Shown here in pieces: positions 1 to 5,676 of a stretch of DNA of 5,890 bases; the first letter of the stretch is position 1, and each line of letters opens with the position of its first letter. The notes beneath the pieces were generated by a model. It had not been told where the DNA came from, did no database searches, and saw only the letters and a list, made by a program, of their open reading frames with translations. This DNA is from JADFUS01 sp036653215 (GTDB lineage Bacteria; Bacteroidota; Bacteroidia; Bacteroidales; Rikenellaceae), in assembly GCA_036653215.1 (NCBI GenBank), contig JAVVUK010000092.1, positions 1 to 5,890 on the forward strand, written 5' to 3'. The translations under genes and the position numbers were made by a program.

Positions 1-45
1 TATTAAGTATGTTATTATTTATTTGTATCATTTTTTATTTTTGTT

Positions 46-76
46 AGTGTAACGCCGAAAAAGCAACTTTTCGATA
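46..76. repeat. 31-bp direct repeat, copy 1
   Basis: This 31-base stretch is identical to positions 186-216, 140 bases downstream. It starts AGTGTAACGCC and ends TTTTCGATA. Inside it, 56-73 form a small palindrome: CGAAAA and TTTTCG enclose AGCAAC, or, with one bulged A, a 7-bp stem closes on a CAA triloop. The flanks of the two copies differ, so the repeat boundaries are sharp. It looks like a dispersed intergenic repeat of the REP type, but only two copies are visible here and the family assignment is inference. Confidence 0.8.
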
Positions 77-140
77 TTATATTATTATATTCCTTTTTTT
101 AGTGGTTCCAAAAGTTAGATTTTTCAAGGCTTGGTTTGTT

Positions 141-180
141 TTTAAAACCGCAGTGTACTTTTGTACATGAGGATTTTAAA
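141..180. repeat. Imperfect inverted repeat (40-nt hairpin)
   Basis: TTTAAAACC at 141-149 pairs with GG-A-TTTTAAA at 171-180 with one bulged A (173). Inside, CA pairs with TG, and TGTAC (154-158) pairs with GTACA (163-167) around a TTTT loop. That gives roughly 16 base pairs in total. It ends five bases before the second 31-bp repeat copy, and the first copy has no matching hairpin in front of it. It may be part of a composite intergenic repeat or a transcription terminator; the sequence alone does not decide. The AT-rich outer stem would read as a U-run on either strand. Confidence 0.6.
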
Positions 181-185
181 AATAA

Positions 186-216
186 AGTGTAACGCCGAAA
201 AAGCAACTTTTCGATA
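186..216. repeat. 31-bp direct repeat, copy 2
   Basis: This is the exact second copy of positions 46-76, with the palindrome at 196-213. It lies between the 40-nt hairpin (141-180) and the 3' end of the SRP RNA gene, which is transcribed toward it. The ffs U-tract at 229-236 ends 13 bases away, so the repeat is probably outside the RNA. No open frame or protein match explains its conservation. Confidence 0.8.
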
Positions 217-228
217 CCACGCATTTTT

Positions 229-244
229 AAAAAAAATGGGTAAG
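229..244 (-). terminator. Intrinsic terminator of the SRP RNA gene
   Basis: On the minus strand the 3' arm of the terminal helix (CTTACCC, 244-238) is followed by one A and eight T residues (236-229). The helix pairs with GGGTAAG at the RNA 5' end (332-326), so the RNA's own closing stem, extended by the CTTATA/TATAAG helix, seems to serve as the terminator stem. No separate hairpin lies between the RNA and the T-run. Confidence 0.65.
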
Positions 245-333
245 CTACTTATATCGCACCGCTCAACCACTTACCCTTGCTGTCTTCCGACCCTGGGGGA
301 GTCAGCAGGAGCTGGTCGTATAAGACTTACCCG
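237..333 (-). ncRNA. ffs: Signal recognition particle RNA, small bacterial type (4.5S RNA)
   Basis: This RNA binds Ffh and forms the SRP that targets nascent inner-membrane proteins to FtsY. Reading the minus strand, the apical hairpin is GTC (291-289), GGAA tetraloop (288-285), GAC (284-282). It is flanked by AGG (294-292) on the 5' side and AGCA (281-278) on the 3' side, the same layout as E. coli 4.5S RNA (AGG-UCC-GGAA-GGA-AGCA), the M-domain binding site. Further down, CTTATA (324-319) pairs with TATAAG (253-248), and GGGTAAG (332-326) closes with CTTACCC (244-238). A T8 tract follows. A TATCTTTG promoter element ends four bases before the proposed 5' end. The length of about 97 nt fits an Alu-less small SRP RNA. 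The exact ends are estimates; the identity rests on motif and fold and is fairly secure. Confidence 0.9.
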
Positions 334-336
334 GCA

Positions 337-367
337 CAAAGATATATAAATAATTGAGTAGTACAAA
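337..367 (-). promoter_or_regulatory. Promoter of ffs, Bacteroidota sigma-70 type
   Basis: On the minus strand TTTG (367-364) is separated by 19 bases from TATCTTTG (344-337), an exact match to the TAnnTTTG minus-7 consensus of Bacteroidota. The start expected four to five bases downstream falls at about 332-333, exactly where the GGGTAAG terminal helix of the SRP RNA begins. The agreement between promoter position and RNA end supports both calls. Confidence 0.8.
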
Positions 368-384
368 AAAAAATTCTATATTTG
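354..384 (+). promoter_or_regulatory. Promoter of mltG, Bacteroidota sigma-70 type
   Basis: TTG (354-356) lies 20 bases before TATATTTG (377-384), a perfect TAnnTTTG match. The expected start is near 388-390, giving a leader of about 45 bases before the TTG start codon at 433. The element interleaves with the divergent ffs promoter: the ffs minus-33 box (364-367) sits inside this promoter's spacer. RNA polymerase therefore probably cannot occupy both at once. Confidence 0.7.
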
Positions 385-432
385 TACCCTAATTCAATAG
401 ATAGAACTTATAGCTAACTAAAAATCATAGAT

Positions 433-1482
433 TTGAAAATAAACTTTACTAAACATTTAAAAACAGCAGGTGCGCTTTTCCTCTTTTTCATATTAGCATA
501 TGTTTCCATGTCGGGACTTGCATATGTGGGCTATGTTTGCATCAGAAAGGTGAAGCCATCGACAATCTATATTCCGACAGGATCGACCTTAGAACAACAA
601 GCGGCACTCCTTGTAGAGTATGGATCTATTAAAGACACAACCGAATTTTTGAATTATGTACGCAAATTTAGACATGAAGATTTCAAACCTGGAAAATATG
701 TCTTAGATAAGAAAATATCATATAGTCGTCTTTTGAAATTGTTGGCTGAAGGAAGGCAAACCCCTGTGCGACTTACCTTTACCCCTTCACGTACAATTGG
801 AGATGTGTCTGCTAAAATAGCACGTAATATAGAATGCGACTCTATGACCATAGACAGCCTTTTGCATAATAACTCTATGGCACGTCGCTATGGATTTGAC
901 TCTCTTACCTTTACGGTGATGCTTGTCCCTAATACATACGAGGTCTATTGGAACATATCGGTAGATGAGCTTTTTGAGAAGCTGCATAAGGAATACGATA
1001 TTTTCTGGAGTAAAAATAACAGGGAGGCTCTCCTTGCTCAGATGGGAATGACAAAACAAGAGGTGGTGACGCTTGCTTCGATAGTTTATGAGGAGAGTAA
1101 AATAGAGTCTGATATGCGTAAGATAGCTGGTGTTTACATAAATAGACTACGTATAGGAATGCGCCTTCAGGCGGATCCTACTTGCAAATATGCCGTTGGT
1201 GACTGGACTATAAAAAGGGTTATGAAAGGGCATACAGCTGTAAATTCTCCATATAACACTTATCTTGTTGCGGGGCTTCCTCCGGGACCTATCGTTATCC
1301 CATCAATTGCTGCTATTGATGCGGTGTTAAATTATGACAAGTCGAAAAACATATATTTCTGTGCCTCTCCAGATTTTGATGGGACACATTTATTCTCTCC
1401 GACCCTTGATGCTCACAACAAAATTGTGAGGGCTTTCCGTAAGGCTTATCAGGCGAGACAAGAAACATTAACTAATCAATAA
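433..1482 (+). CDS. mltG: Endolytic murein transglycosylase MltG (YceG-like)
   Basis: MltG is an inner-membrane lytic transglycosylase that cleaves nascent glycan strands and is thought to set their length. The 349-residue protein has a short cytoplasmic N-terminus, one membrane anchor at about 12-36, a LysM-like region at about 45-105, and a YceG catalytic domain from about 110. The signature LASIVYEES (214-222) aligns with LASIVEKET of the E. coli protein, putting the catalytic Glu at E221. INRLRIGMRLQADPT (236-250), NSPYNTY (271-277) and GLPPGPI (281-287) are also family hallmarks. The length is normal. The start codon is TTG: a stop lies in frame at 415-417, no ATG or GTG lies between, and the next ATG (508) would cut into the membrane anchor. 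The next gene starts five bases after the stop. Confidence 0.93.
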   Translation: MKINFTKHLKTAGALFLFFILAYVSMSGLAYVGYVCIRKVKPSTIYIPTGSTLEQQAALLVEYGSIKDTTEFLNYVRKFRHEDFKPGKYVLDKKISYSRLLKLLAEGRQTPVRLTFTPSRTIGDVSAKIARNIECDSMTIDSLLHNNSMARRYGFDSLTFTVMLVPNTYEVYWNISVDELFEKLHKEYDIFWSKNNREALLAQMGMTKQEVVTLASIVYEESKIESDMRKIAGVYINRLRIGMRLQADPTCKYAVGDWTIKRVMKGHTAVNSPYNTYLVAGLPPGPIVIPSIAAIDAVLNYDKSKNIYFCASPDFDGTHLFSPTLDAHNKIVRAFRKAYQARQETLTNQ

Positions 1483-1487
1483 TTAAG

Positions 1488-2480
1488 ATGTATTATTCTA
1501 TTGTTATCCCTGTATATAACAGGAATGAAGAGCTTGGTGTCATCTTAGAGAGCCTTTCGCAACAAACATATCGTGACTTCGAGGTTATCGTTGTCGATGA
1601 TGGCTCTATTGAGAGTGCCGAACCTACCTGTGAGACGTTTAAAGATGTCTTAAAGGTTAAATATATATATAAATATAACAGTGGACCGGGGTTGTCTCGT
1701 AACGAGGGGGCTAAGGTCTCGGAGAGCGATTTTATACTATTTTTAGACTCCGACTGTATTGCTCCTCCGCATTACTTGCAGTCTATCGATGACTTCTTAA
1801 ATGCCAATAGAGATGTAGACGCTTTTGGGGGTCCCGATGCTTCACAAGAGGGTGCCGACGATAAGCAAAAGGCGATAACCTATGCTATGACTTCTTTTTT
1901 CACAACAGGAGGTATTCGTGGTGGCGACAAGAGGCTCGATAAGTTTATCCCAAGAAGTTTTAATATGGGCGTTTCTCGTAAGGTGTGGAACCTTACAGGG
2001 GGATTTAGCAGTATGCGTTTTGGTGAAGATATGGAGTTTAGTTATCGTGTAATAGAAAGTGGTTTTAAGACAGCACTCATCAAAGATGCGTATCTTTATC
2101 ATATGCGTCGTACTGACACTAAGGCATTTTTTAGGCAAGTGTTTTATTCGGGCATGGCACGTATAAACTTATATTTACGTTTCCCTCATACTTTAACATT
2201 AGTGCATATAGGACCAGCTTTATTTGCACTATATATAATTCTTATCATACCATTGCTCTTCATAATCGGTAAGGCTACCATGTATCCTTTGTTTATTGCG
2301 GCGGCGGTTTGGTTTTTAGATTCTCTTAAGGTGTACCGCAGCATCAACGTCTCTATAATGAGTGTAGAGTCTTCTGTGGTTCAGATTTTTGCTTATGGAT
2401 TAGGCTTTTTATATTGTTTTTGGCAACGTATAATCAAAAAGAAAGACGAAGAAAGCAGTTATAATACAGACTTTTATTAG
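1488..2480 (+). CDS. Family 2 glycosyltransferase with C-terminal membrane segments
   Basis: This is a GT-A fold inverting glycosyltransferase that probably transfers a sugar from a nucleotide donor at the cytoplasmic face of the inner membrane. SIVIPVYNR (4-12) starts the Rossmann-like fold, VVDDGS (35-40) binds the nucleotide, and LDSD (86-89) is the DxD-type metal site. FGED (178-181) supplies the likely catalytic base in the ED motif. Residues from about 236 to 313 contain two or three hydrophobic segments (about 238-261, 266-281, 297-313), followed by a charged tail KKKDEE. The 330-residue length is usual for this group. It starts five bases after mltG, so the two are probably cotranscribed. 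The acceptor and sugar cannot be inferred; cell-surface glycan, glycolipid or lipid-linked substrates are all possible. Arg codons are mostly CGT or CGC (12 of 17), unlike the GNAT gene downstream. Confidence 0.9.
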   Translation: MYYSIVIPVYNRNEELGVILESLSQQTYRDFEVIVVDDGSIESAEPTCETFKDVLKVKYIYKYNSGPGLSRNEGAKVSESDFILFLDSDCIAPPHYLQSIDDFLNANRDVDAFGGPDASQEGADDKQKAITYAMTSFFTTGGIRGGDKRLDKFIPRSFNMGVSRKVWNLTGGFSSMRFGEDMEFSYRVIESGFKTALIKDAYLYHMRRTDTKAFFRQVFYSGMARINLYLRFPHTLTLVHIGPALFALYIILIIPLLFIIGKATMYPLFIAAAVWFLDSLKVYRSINVSIMSVESSVVQIFAYGLGFLYCFWQRIIKKKDEESSYNTDFY

Positions 2481-2508
2481 GAATTAAATGAAATAATTTT
2501 TAACTTTG
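2477..2508 (+). promoter_or_regulatory. Candidate promoter of the adenylation gene; near-leaderless start
   Basis: TAACTTTG (2501-2508) matches TAnnTTTG exactly. TTAG (2477-2480), 20 bases upstream and overlapping the stop codon of the glycosyltransferase, differs from TTTG at one position. Transcription would start near 2512-2515, at or within three bases of the ATG at 2515. This is the widest gap in the plus-strand gene run (34 bases), which fits a new transcription unit. It is consensus-based only; the short AT-rich gap makes a chance match possible. Confidence 0.45.
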
Positions 2509-2514
2509 TCATAA

Positions 2515-4011
2515 ATGGAGAAATTTATAGAAAACGTACTTAATAGGACACTATGTGCTATTAAGAAATTTCCGGAGGCAAATGCTTTTTGTATAGCTGA
2601 AAAGTTCTATACATATAAAGAATTTGGTGATTGCATAGCTAAAATAAGAACGTCAACAAGTCTCCTTAATTGTGGGAAAAATGTCGGAGTTGTCATAAAC
2701 GACGATTTGGAAAGTTATGCTTCTTTTTTCGCTCTTTGGTTAGATGGTAGAGGATATGTATCTCTTCATCCTATGCAGCCGATAGAACGATGTCTTGAGA
2801 TCATCGAACAAGCTGAAATTACCGTTGTGTTAGATTCAAGTTCAGAGAGTCGTTATAAGAATATAGATGTTGTCTCTACTAAAGAAATTCAAAAAACGAA
2901 TGTAAAATCATCATTAGAGCCTCAAGAAGTCTCTGACGATGCTTTGGCATATATATTATTCACTTCTGGTAGTACAGGAAAGCCTAAAGGCGTTGAGATC
3001 AGTAGGCTTAATGTAGCTGTTTTTATGGATGCTTTTGCTGCAACGGGGCTTGCCTATGACCATACAGACCGTTGTCTTCAGAGTTTTGATCTTACTTTTG
3101 ACGTGTCGGTACAATGTTATCTTACAGCTCTTACAAATGGAGCTTGTGTCTATACAATTCCTCACGAAGAGATAAAATGGTGTTATGTCTTTGGGCTTCT
3201 TGAAGATCATCACCTAACAAGGTTGTCTATGCCGCCATCTATGGTTCGATACCTAAAACCTTATTTTGATCAGATAGATATACCAAGTGTTAAAAGTTGT
3301 ATCATGACGGCGGAGGCATCTCCTCTTGATCTCATTGAAGAGTGGAGTCATTGTATCCCAAATGCTGATATATACGACTTTTATGGTCCTACCGAAGCGA
3401 CAATCTATTGTACATATTCTTCTTTTCATCGTGATGGCACGACAAAAACGCTTAATGGTATGTTTACCATAGGTAAACCGTTGGATGGTGTTACGGCTTT
3501 GATTTTAGATGAAGAAGGTCGTGAGATGCCGATGGGCGAAAAGGGAGAGCTTTGTATCGCCGGAGCGCAACTGACACCTGGATATTGGAGAAATGCGGAG
3601 AAAAATGCAGAGGCGTTTTTTGAAAAAGAGTATAAAGGGAAGAAGATGCGTTTCTATCATACAGGAGACCTTTGTTATATAGATCAAGATGGCGATCTTA
3701 TGGTTTCCGGACGTTTAGATTTTCAAGCTAAGATACAAGGATATAGGGTTGAAATGGGTGAGATAGAGCATTTGGTACGTCAATTTATGGATCATAAAAA
3801 CGCTGTTGCTCTTGCCTTTGAGAACAATATGAAAAATACAGAGATTGCTTTGTTTATTGAAGATGAAGAGTCCGATCCGGAGCCTCTTTTGAAGTATCTA
3901 AACACGAAACTACCTCATTATATGATCCCCTCTGTTGTTCGTTACGTTCCTAAATTCCCTCTTAACAACAACGAAAAGACAGATCGCATAAAACTAAAAG
4001 AGCTAATATAA
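2515..4011 (+). CDS. Stand-alone amino-acid adenylation enzyme (DltA/NRPS A-domain-like)
   Basis: This enzyme of the ANL superfamily should activate an amino or other carboxylic acid as acyl-AMP and pass it to a carrier-protein phosphopantetheine thiol. Core motifs run in order: A3 FTSGSTGKPKG (149-159), A4 FDVS with D196 (the Asp that usually holds the substrate amino group), A5 YDFYGPTE (287-294), A6 GELCIAGAQLTPGYW (344-358), A7 YHTGD (381-385), A8 hinge GRLDFQAKIQGYRVEMGEIE (399-418), and A10 NNNEKTDR (484-491) with the likely catalytic K488. At 498 residues it is about DltA size, with no condensation, carrier or thioesterase domain. Oddities: the Asn usual in A5 is Asp (D288), and A10 has Glu where Gly is usual. 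D196 favours an alpha- or beta-amino acid substrate, but I cannot name it. Its TAA stop shares a base with the next ATG (TAATG), suggesting translational coupling. Confidence 0.88.
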   Translation: MEKFIENVLNRTLCAIKKFPEANAFCIAEKFYTYKEFGDCIAKIRTSTSLLNCGKNVGVVINDDLESYASFFALWLDGRGYVSLHPMQPIERCLEIIEQAEITVVLDSSSESRYKNIDVVSTKEIQKTNVKSSLEPQEVSDDALAYILFTSGSTGKPKGVEISRLNVAVFMDAFAATGLAYDHTDRCLQSFDLTFDVSVQCYLTALTNGACVYTIPHEEIKWCYVFGLLEDHHLTRLSMPPSMVRYLKPYFDQIDIPSVKSCIMTAEASPLDLIEEWSHCIPNADIYDFYGPTEATIYCTYSSFHRDGTTKTLNGMFTIGKPLDGVTALILDEEGREMPMGEKGELCIAGAQLTPGYWRNAEKNAEAFFEKEYKGKKMRFYHTGDLCYIDQDGDLMVSGRLDFQAKIQGYRVEMGEIEHLVRQFMDHKNAVALAFENNMKNTEIALFIEDEESDPEPLLKYLNTKLPHYMIPSVVRYVPKFPLNNNEKTDRIKLKELI

Positions 4012-4667
4012 TGGAATATCTAATTAGAAGAGCAATAGTTAAGGATATTCCTTTTATTGCAAAGACAATAATAGAAGCAGAGAAAAGCATGACAAACGAG
4101 TGTGGTCTTGCTAACTTTTTTGGATTAGATGAGAATACAACACAAAACCTTCTAATACAAATTCTTGAAGAAGAAGTTGATGGTTGCGAATTTTCGTTAA
4201 GTAATTTTATGGTTGCAACATACAACAATGAAGCGGTAGCTGCAATGGGTGGATGGTTAGAAGGAGCAGAAGATGGAATGGCATCGGCAATCATAAAATC
4301 AAATTTAATAGGATATTTTTTCCCAAAAGAGAGCCTTGCCATAGCGAGGGAAAATGGAGCTATAATTGAAGATATCCAGATAGAAAGGGAGATGGGAACA
4401 TACCAATTAGAATATTCTTTTGTAGAGGAGAAACATAGAGGAAATAGACTCATAAATAGATTAATGACTGAGTTACTATCAGAAGCTAAAAAGAAGTATC
4501 CAGAGGTTAAGAAAGCACAATTACACCCTTTTGAAAATAATCCGACAATAATAAAGGTTCACGAAAGGTCTGGTTATAAGATAGTTAAACGTTACGAATC
4601 AAAGAACCCAGAAGTATTAAAATTTATGCCATATAACGTAATGTTACTTATGGAAAAGGAATTATAA
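4011..4667 (+). CDS. GNAT-family N-acetyltransferase
   Basis: The 218-residue protein looks like a GCN5-related acyltransferase using acetyl-CoA or another acyl-CoA. An N-terminal LIRRAIVKDIPFIAK segment (4-18) is the typical beta1-alpha1 start, FMVATYNNEAVAAMGGW (66-82) fits beta2-beta3, and LEYSFVEEKHRGNRLINRLM (133-152) is motif A (beta4-alpha3). HPFENNPTIIKVHERSGYKIVKRY (172-195) fits motif B with the common N-P-x-x-x-x-x-E-x-x-G-Y/F pattern. In the pyrophosphate loop the usual R-G-x-G-x-G is R143-G-N-R-L-I, so only the first Gly is kept. It overlaps the adenylation gene by one base and precedes the KAS III gene by 10 bases, so it probably modifies an intermediate or product of that pathway. 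Eight of nine Arg codons are AGA/AGG, and the gene is visibly more A-rich than mltG and the glycosyltransferase. The substrate is unknown. Confidence 0.82.
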   Translation: MEYLIRRAIVKDIPFIAKTIIEAEKSMTNECGLANFFGLDENTTQNLLIQILEEEVDGCEFSLSNFMVATYNNEAVAAMGGWLEGAEDGMASAIIKSNLIGYFFPKESLAIARENGAIIEDIQIEREMGTYQLEYSFVEEKHRGNRLINRLMTELLSEAKKKYPEVKKAQLHPFENNPTIIKVHERSGYKIVKRYESKNPEVLKFMPYNVMLLMEKEL

Positions 4668-4677
4668 AAATAAAAAT

Positions 4678-5673
4678 ATGAAACAAGTAGTACGCAACGT
4701 AAAGATTATAGGAACAGGATCTTATACCCCAGACACAATATATACAAATGAATATCTTGAAACGGTTATTCCTACATCGGCAGAATGGATATATGACAAT
4801 CTCGGTATAAAAGAGAGACATATTGCGGCTTCCAATGAGGCAACGAGTGATATGGCTTCAAAAGCAGGTGTGATGGCTATTGATAATGCTGGATTAAAAG
4901 CGACAGACATAGATTTAATAATTGTTGCTACTGCTACGCCTGATAGGAAGGCTCCTTCTACAGCTGCTATTGTTCAACATAAAACAGGTGCTAAAAATGC
5001 TGCTGCATTTGATGTGTCCGCTGTTTGCAGTGGGTTCCTTTTTGCCATGTCTGTGGCAAGTCAATATATTGCCAGTGGCGTATATGATAATGTGCTTGTT
5101 ATAGGAGCGGATAAATTCTCAAGTTTGATAGATTGGAAAAGAAGAGATGCCGTGTTTTTTGGAGATGGTGCTGGTGCTGCCGTAATTAGTGCAAGTAACT
5201 CTACGGAAGGATTTTTAGCATATCGTTTATACACAAGTACAGAAGAAGAAATGTTAGGTTTTACTGTTCCTGCAGGAGGCTCTGAGATGCCTATTACTGA
5301 AGATGTATTGAATGAAGGACTTCAGTATTTTCAGATGAATGGTAAGTCTGTCTTTAAATCAGCAACGGAAGCTCTTCCAAAAGCTATAAACCAAGTGCTT
5401 ACAGATACAGGATTAACCATAGATGATATAGATCTCATGATCCCTCATCAACCGAGCATAAAGATACTTGAAAAGACAGCTGAGATAATTGGTCTTCCTT
5501 TCGAGAAGGTGATGACAAATATGGATAAGTATGCTAACACGTCAAGTGCTACCATTCCTATTCTTTTAGATGAGGTACATAAGTCTGGAAAAATAAAAAA
5601 AGGAGACATCATCTTATTTGCAGCTGTTGGTAGTGGATGGACATATGGTGCTTCAATAATAAAATGGGCTTAG
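4678..5673 (+). CDS. Beta-ketoacyl-ACP synthase III (FabH-like)
   Basis: KAS III enzymes condense an acyl-CoA or acyl-thioester primer with malonyl-ACP. The 331-residue protein is full length. The catalytic triad is C117 (FDVSAVCSGF), H257 (IPHQPS) and N287 (YANTSS). GDGAGAAV (162-169) and GSGWTYGASI (318-327) are further family marks. Compared with E. coli FabH (residues from memory), W32 is kept (W37), R151 is probably kept (R155), R36 is N41, R249 is K262, and the primer-pocket F87 is A92. An Ala there suggests a roomier acyl pocket than acetyl-specific FabH. With an adenylation gene upstream and a reductase downstream, it is more likely a secondary-pathway KAS III than the housekeeping FabH, so no symbol is assigned. 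Acyl or aminoacyl transfer without condensation is an alternative. Confidence 0.9.
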   Translation: MKQVVRNVKIIGTGSYTPDTIYTNEYLETVIPTSAEWIYDNLGIKERHIAASNEATSDMASKAGVMAIDNAGLKATDIDLIIVATATPDRKAPSTAAIVQHKTGAKNAAAFDVSAVCSGFLFAMSVASQYIASGVYDNVLVIGADKFSSLIDWKRRDAVFFGDGAGAAVISASNSTEGFLAYRLYTSTEEEMLGFTVPAGGSEMPITEDVLNEGLQYFQMNGKSVFKSATEALPKAINQVLTDTGLTIDDIDLMIPHQPSIKILEKTAEIIGLPFEKVMTNMDKYANTSSATIPILLDEVHKSGKIKKGDIILFAAVGSGWTYGASIIKWA

Positions 5674-5676
5674 AAA

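Noticed and set aside
46..216. CRISPR array
   Set aside because: There are only two repeat units, the spacing between them is 109 bases rather than 30-40, and no cas gene is in view.
161..349. Plus-strand 62-codon open frame at the left end
   Set aside because: It crosses repeat copy 2 and the full antisense of the SRP RNA gene, has no recognisable domain, and its composition follows the RNA's base pairing.
787..1059. Minus-strand 90-codon open frame
   Set aside because: It is a shadow of mltG, whose reading frame is confirmed by strong motifs.
1842..2138. Minus-strand 98-codon open frame
   Set aside because: It lies inside the glycosyltransferase catalytic domain on the opposite strand, with no promoter or domain support.
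3962..4453. Minus-strand 163-codon open frame
   Set aside because: It is antisense to the GNAT gene, which has clear family motifs and a coupled start; the Ser/Ile/Cys-rich translation is what a shadow frame of an AT-rich gene gives.
4678..5673. Housekeeping fabH
   Set aside because: The triad is intact, but the context is a biosynthetic block and the pocket and CoA-contact residues differ from E. coli FabH. It cannot be fully excluded without the rest of the genome.
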